9,510 nt of DNA from Candidatus Krumholzibacteriia bacterium. Lineage in GTDB: Bacteria; Krumholzibacteriota; Krumholzibacteriia; Krumholzibacteriales; Krumholzibacteriaceae. A program made the translations under genes and the position numbers. The DNA lies in NCBI GenBank assembly GCA_028706585.1, contig JAQTVX010000060.1:1-9510 (forward strand), in the 5' to 3' direction. The notes under the pieces are model-generated. The model ran no database searches. It had not been told where the DNA came from and saw nothing but the letters and a program-made list of their open reading frames with translations. Positions 6,718 through 9,510 of the stretch are shown piece after piece; positions within the stretch are counted from its first letter, which is position 1, and each line of letters starts with the position of its first letter.

Positions 6718-6825
6718 CCGTTCCAGAGAGCGAAACGCAAACGCCCAGCCGGACCATCCGTGGCATAATGAGAACGTGCAGGCAACAATGGCACCGCACC
6801 CGGACTCCCCTCGCACACGCAACAC

Positions 6826-6843
6826 ATTAATATAAAATAAATT
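6826..6843. other. AT-only stretch in a GC-rich control region
   Basis: Eighteen consecutive A/T bases lie about 56-73 nt upstream of the predicted sigma-54 start. This is the usual place for a bend, often an IHF site, between activator and promoter. I do not see a clean IHF consensus, so the role is a guess; intrinsic curvature is also possible. TATAAA (6831-6836) inside it has no -35 partner. Confidence 0.3.
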
Positions 6844-6872
6844 GCGCCCCGGAACCCAACCGCGGATACCCA

Positions 6873-6888
6873 TGGCACACAGCTTGCT
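6873..6888 (+). promoter_or_regulatory. sigma-54 (RpoN) promoter of the lipoprotein gene
   Basis: TGGCACACAGCTTGCT matches the sigma-54 consensus TGGCAC-R-N4-TTGC-W at every defined position, with the GG (6874-6875) and GC (6886-6887) at the required spacing. Transcription would begin near 6899, leaving a leader of about 51 nt that ends in a strong ribosome binding site (AAAGGAGG, 6935-6942) before the ATG at 6950. Such promoters need an activating enhancer-binding ATPase. Confidence 0.7.
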
Positions 6889-6949
6889 GAACACTCTGTG
6901 CAGAGGGGACAACAGGATTTGACCAAGGAAAAGAAAAGGAGGTTCCGAG

Positions 6950-7804
6950 ATGAGGAAGGTTTTTGCGATTTTTGCGGGCCTCGTCCTCCTGAGCATGCTC
7001 GCTGCATGTTCGGATGATACGACCCAGCCGGCTCCCAAGCCGTCCACCGAGTTCGAGATAACCACCGATTCTCTATCGCTCGCCTACACGTGCTCCCCGT
7101 ACAGCTGCGATTTGGCTGTTCAGGGCGGCAAGGCTCCCTACACGTGGACGCTGGCGGCAGGTAGCGACCCGCTGCCGGACGGTCTGGTCCTCACGAGCGA
7201 AGGAAAAATCATCGGCTTGATGAGCGCTGCGGGTGATTTCAACATAACGGTTGAGGTTACTGACAGCTCCCCGACGCCCAAGACGCTGGACAAGACATAC
7301 GCCATGAGCGTGCAGGTCCCGTCGAATCCGTCCCTGGCCGTTTTCTACGACGGCAGCGCCACGGTATGCGAGTCGGCGACAACCGCCTGGGTGCCGCTCA
7401 CGTGTTACGTCTACATCATGCTCGAGGGCGGCGACGTGGCGTGCGCGCGGGCAGTCGAGTTCAAGCTCTGCCTGACCGATGCGGACGGCGTAGATCTCGC
7501 GCCGGGTGAGCAGTTCGTGGTAGAGAGCGTCGAAACTCCGAGCTACGTCGCGGTGACGCTGGGCGATCCGTTCGGCGAGAGCTCCGATGGCTGGGCGGCC
7601 ACCTTCAGCAAACCGAAGTACGGCCCCACGCCCATATTGATCGCCACGTTCGACCTGCTGCTGGTTGAGGATCTCAGCAATCTCAAGTTCAAGTTCGAGG
7701 CTTATGAGAACGCAGCCCTCAGCATCGCAACGTGCGAAACGGGATACCCGATGGTTGACGTGATCGGTCGCGAGTCGGCCCTCAATTTCGAGGCGGCCGA
7801 ATAG
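6950..7804 (+). CDS. secreted lipoprotein with putative Ig (He_PIG-type) domain and Cys-rich C-terminal beta domain
   Basis: The 284-aa product starts with a lipoprotein signal peptide: a short basic start (Arg2, Lys3), a hydrophobic core (4-17) and the lipobox LAAC with the lipidated Cys20. Ser at +2 gives no inner-membrane retention signal by the E. coli rule, so outer-membrane or surface placement is likely. A short Asp/Pro/Thr-rich linker follows. Residues about 36-122 look like a putative Ig domain (He_PIG family): GGKAPYTWTL (59-68), LPDGLVL (75-81), a GxIxG-like turn, AGDFNITVEVTDSS (94-107). Residues about 129-284 form a second beta-rich domain that I cannot name; its outline recalls carbohydrate- or protein-binding surface modules. 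Besides Cys20 there are seven Cys (48, 53, 140, 152, 165, 174, 262), suggesting disulfides outside the cytoplasm. A strong AAAGGAGG lies 7 nt before the ATG. Its own sigma-54 promoter and terminator make it a single-gene unit. Partner and ligand are unknown. Confidence 0.85.
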   Translation: MRKVFAIFAGLVLLSMLAACSDDTTQPAPKPSTEFEITTDSLSLAYTCSPYSCDLAVQGGKAPYTWTLAAGSDPLPDGLVLTSEGKIIGLMSAAGDFNITVEVTDSSPTPKTLDKTYAMSVQVPSNPSLAVFYDGSATVCESATTAWVPLTCYVYIMLEGGDVACARAVEFKLCLTDADGVDLAPGEQFVVESVETPSYVAVTLGDPFGESSDGWAATFSKPKYGPTPILIATFDLLLVEDLSNLKFKFEAYENAALSIATCETGYPMVDVIGRESALNFEAAE

Positions 7805-7861
7805 CGCGCCCGGTAGCAACAACCTGAAGCGAGGAAGTCCGAAGAGCTTCCAACGTGATTA

Positions 7862-7913
7862 GGCCCCCCCGGGGATATGCAGCGAAGCAGCGCCCCGGGG
7901 GGGTCGACGTTTT
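7862..7913 (+). terminator. strong GC-rich intrinsic terminator of the lipoprotein gene
   Basis: CCCCCCCGGGG (7864-7874) pairs perfectly with CCCCGGGGGGG (7893-7903), an 11-bp all-GC stem. Two more pairs (one G-U) extend it at 7862-7863 with 7904-7905. The 18-nt loop contains TGC/GCA. A four-T run (7910-7913) follows within 5 nt on the plus strand. The minus-strand side has no T-run, so it mainly serves the lipoprotein gene. It ends 2 nt from the stop of the convergent AsmA-family gene. Confidence 0.8.
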
Positions 7914-7914
7914 C

Positions 7915-9510
7915 TCAGCGCAGGAATCGCTTCTTCAATTCATCGATCACCTTGTCCTGCACCTTGCCCTTCGCCTGCGTGAGATCCAGCAAAGCCGCTG
8001 GGCGGCTCGCCGTGCCCGCCAGCTTGATATCGAGAACGAGATTCCCCGATTTGTCCCGCATGAGGTCAAAGGCGTTCTTGTACCGGTCGATGCCGTTCAT
8101 CATTTTCTGGACGTCCGGCGGGATCACGACGTGAACCGCGTAGTCGAGCGTGCCGTCGAAGCCGAACGAACCTTTGATCGACCAGTCGCCGCGAGACGAT
8201 TTGATCTTCCAGTTGTCAGTGATGAAGCGCCCGTCCTTCACGACGAAGTTTCCCCGCCAGTCATTGAAGTCGAATCTCTTGAACGGCGTCACGTCGAACC
8301 CTTGGATGTTCGTGAGCGGCTCGACGAACCTCTCGAAGCTCACCGTGCCCTTGCTGGAGAGAGCGGTGCCTGCCGCGGACAACGTTTTGAGAAAGTCTAT
8401 GCCGGAGCCGCTGACCAGGGCCGCGTTCGACGAAACCGAGAACTTGCCCTGAACGAGGCCGCCGATTGCGTTGAAATGCGCGAGCGCCTGACCCGCCTCG
8501 ATGCCGTCGGCGGAGAAATCGATCTTCATCTCGACGCGCCCCGCCTTGCGCAGATCGGCGCTCAGTACCGTCTTGCCGGAACCTCCCGCGTACGCGAAGG
8601 TCGCCGGATCGACCTTGACCCTGCCGTCCCGGACCGTTCCCTTGACCTCAACCTTCGTGAGCACCGCCTCGCGCGCGATGATCGAGTCGAGCTTGGCTGT
8701 GAAGGTCGTGTTCTTCAGGAAGAGAACGGCGCCGGACCCGGCGGCCGCCGCGGAATTCTGCTCCGCGGCAGACTGCGCTGTCGCGGACGTCTGCGATGTC
8801 GCGAGTGCAGCCGCATTGTCTTCCTTCGAAGCGCCGGAAGGCTGCTTCTCGTACGGCCTCGCGTCGAACGAACGGCCATTCATCTCCAGCTTCACGACCG
8901 GCGCGTTCGCCAACCGGTCGAGCACTGTGCCCAGATCCAGAGGCGTTTTTTGATCGGCGCCCTGAGCGCGCTTCGCTATGAGCGCGAGCTCCGCGGCCGC
9001 GGGCATGATATTCATCATCGACGCTTCGAACCTGTATGGGCTCGAGCCGATGTTGAATTCTCCGGAGAGCTTCCTGACATTCGGCCCCGATATGGCGGCC
9101 TCGACCTTCAGCGCCGAGATGCGGATCGGCTGTGCCTGGGACGGTTCGGCTGCGGCACTCGCCTCGGATGAGCGGTTTTGAATCTCGAAATCTCCCCCTT
9201 CGAGCTTGACCTCTCCGTCCAGCTTCACCGCCTGCCAGGCGAGGCTGATATCGGCCGGAGCAGCGGTGCTGGAGGCAGCCGGGAAGAGACCTTTCCACGC
9301 GATTGCAACTCCCTGTCCCTTGAGCCCGGCGTTCACTTTCGCGATCGAAGCTAGAGTGCCCGCCTTCACGGAGAGATCCTCCACCGCACACTCGAACGAG
9401 AGGTTCATCGACATGGGCTCCTTTGCGAGCCCATCGATCTCGGCGCTGAAACCGAAGGTGCCGCCCGACATCTCGACGGGAACCTTCGCCGCGGCGCTCC
9501 GTCCGGAGCG
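7915..9510 (-). CDS. AsmA-family envelope biogenesis protein, C-terminal part (5' end beyond window)
   Basis: The last 531 codons of a larger gene are present. The frame is open to the window edge, and the ATG at 9471 is probably internal because the coding pattern continues above it. The protein shows the repetitive beta-strand style of the AsmA/TamB-like superfamily: alternating strands such as GTVRDGRVKVDPATFAYAGG and DGTLDYAVHVVIPPDV, then an AsmA-type C-terminus with FSADGIEAGQ, GKFSVSSNAALVSGSG, a WSIKGSF strand, LVLDIKLAGTASRPA, and a basic helical tail ending at FLR. These proteins are anchored at the inner membrane, form long grooves in the periplasm, and are linked to lipid transport or outer-membrane assembly. 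Two Ala/Ser/Gln-rich, probably disordered segments interrupt it (encoded near 8730-8838 and 9135-9180). The partial length and the low sequence conservation typical of the family leave the exact subfamily open. Confidence 0.75.
   Translation of the reverse strand, partial: RSGRSAAAKVPVEMSGGTFGFSAEIDGLAKEPMSMNLSFECAVEDLSVKAGTLASIAKVNAGLKGQGVAIAWKGLFPAASSTAAPADISLAWQAVKLDGEVKLEGGDFEIQNRSSEASAAAEPSQAQPIRISALKVEAAISGPNVRKLSGEFNIGSSPYRFEASMMNIMPAAAELALIAKRAQGADQKTPLDLGTVLDRLANAPVVKLEMNGRSFDARPYEKQPSGASKEDNAAALATSQTSATAQSAAEQNSAAAAGSGAVLFLKNTTFTAKLDSIIAREAVLTKVEVKGTVRDGRVKVDPATFAYAGGSGKTVLSADLRKAGRVEMKIDFSADGIEAGQALAHFNAIGGLVQGKFSVSSNAALVSGSGIDFLKTLSAAGTALSSKGTVSFERFVEPLTNIQGFDVTPFKRFDFNDWRGNFVVKDGRFITDNWKIKSSRGDWSIKGSFGFDGTLDYAVHVVIPPDVQKMMNGIDRYKNAFDLMRDKSGNLVLDIKLAGTASRPAALLDLTQAKGKVQDKVIDELKKRFLR

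Noticed and set aside
6761..6779. TGGCATAATGAG considered as a sigma-54 site or extended -10
   Set aside because: The GG-to-GC spacing is wrong for sigma-54, and there is no -35 box for a sigma-70 reading. TGG-CATAAT resembles an extended -10 but is weaker than the site at 6873.
6479..6835. Small plus-strand open frame of 118 codons overlapping the lemA start
   Set aside because: Mostly antisense to lemA, no ribosome binding site, and low-complexity Thr/Ile/Arg translation.
6559..7065. N-terminal extension of lemA in the same frame, up to 7065
   Set aside because: It would overlap the sigma-54 promoter and lipoprotein start, and has no LemA features. The ATG at 6558 has GGAGG at the right distance and begins at the membrane helix.
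7855..9171. 438-codon plus-strand open frame opposite the AsmA-family gene
   Set aside because: Starts inside the terminator hairpin, has no ribosome binding site, and its translation is Arg/Glu-rich without domains.
1..9510. tRNA, CRISPR, insertion sequence, toxin-antitoxin or phage defence system
   Set aside because: I found no tandem spaced repeats, terminal inverted repeats with a transposase, tRNA-like cloverleaf, or characteristic proteins. The macro domain alone, without an ADP-ribosyltransferase partner nearby, does not make a toxin-antitoxin or defence module.

Overview
The window looks like ordinary chromosome from a GC-rich, diderm (Gram-negative) bacterium. The evidence is a lipoprotein with a clear lipobox, an AsmA-family envelope protein, a lemA-htpX pair, strong GGAGG-type ribosome binding sites, and one perfect sigma-54 promoter match. 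The protein styles (a PurF paralogue starting Met-Ser-Gly, a Cys-containing beta-rich lipoprotein with a putative Ig domain) make me think of poorly cultured deep lineages of the FCB/Krumholzibacteria/Eisenbacteria kind. That placement is an impression, not something the sequence proves. I see no tRNA, rRNA, CRISPR array, insertion sequence or prophage gene.

Layout, left to right. (1) 1-886: a macro-domain (ADP-ribose-binding) protein on the plus strand with an extra N-terminal helical domain. (2) 956-2939: a minus-strand operon from a sigma-70-like promoter at 3001-3029. It encodes a PurF-family phosphoribosyltransferase whose glutaminase active site appears to be lost, followed 4 nt later by a divergent peptide deformylase. 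(3) 3082-4978: a plus-strand pair made of an RluA-family pseudouridine synthase and an M29-like aminopeptidase. (4) 5033-6558: a minus-strand pair, lemA then htpX. A hairpin at 4980-5022 lies in the short gap where pairs 3 and 4 converge. (5) 6559-6949: a 391-bp divergent control region holding a possible lemA promoter and leader hairpin, an AT-rich stretch, candidate activator sites and the sigma-54 promoter. (6) 6950-7804: a lipoprotein gene on the plus strand, ended by a very GC-rich terminator. (7) 7915-9510: a minus-strand AsmA-family gene whose N-terminus lies beyond the window.

How the genes relate. LemA and HtpX are a recurrent envelope pair (a membrane-anchored coiled protein and an integral membrane zinc protease), and with the lipoprotein and the AsmA protein they make 5033-9510 an envelope-biogenesis neighbourhood. 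The left half is nucleotide, translation and peptide housekeeping.

The two most interesting observations are the PurF paralogue, which keeps its PRPP site and four Fe-S cysteines but has lost every classic glutaminase residue, and the apparent sigma-54 control of an uncharacterised surface lipoprotein. The gap at 887-955, between the convergent macro and deformylase genes, holds only a weak 4-bp hairpin (941-952). I do not call it a terminator.
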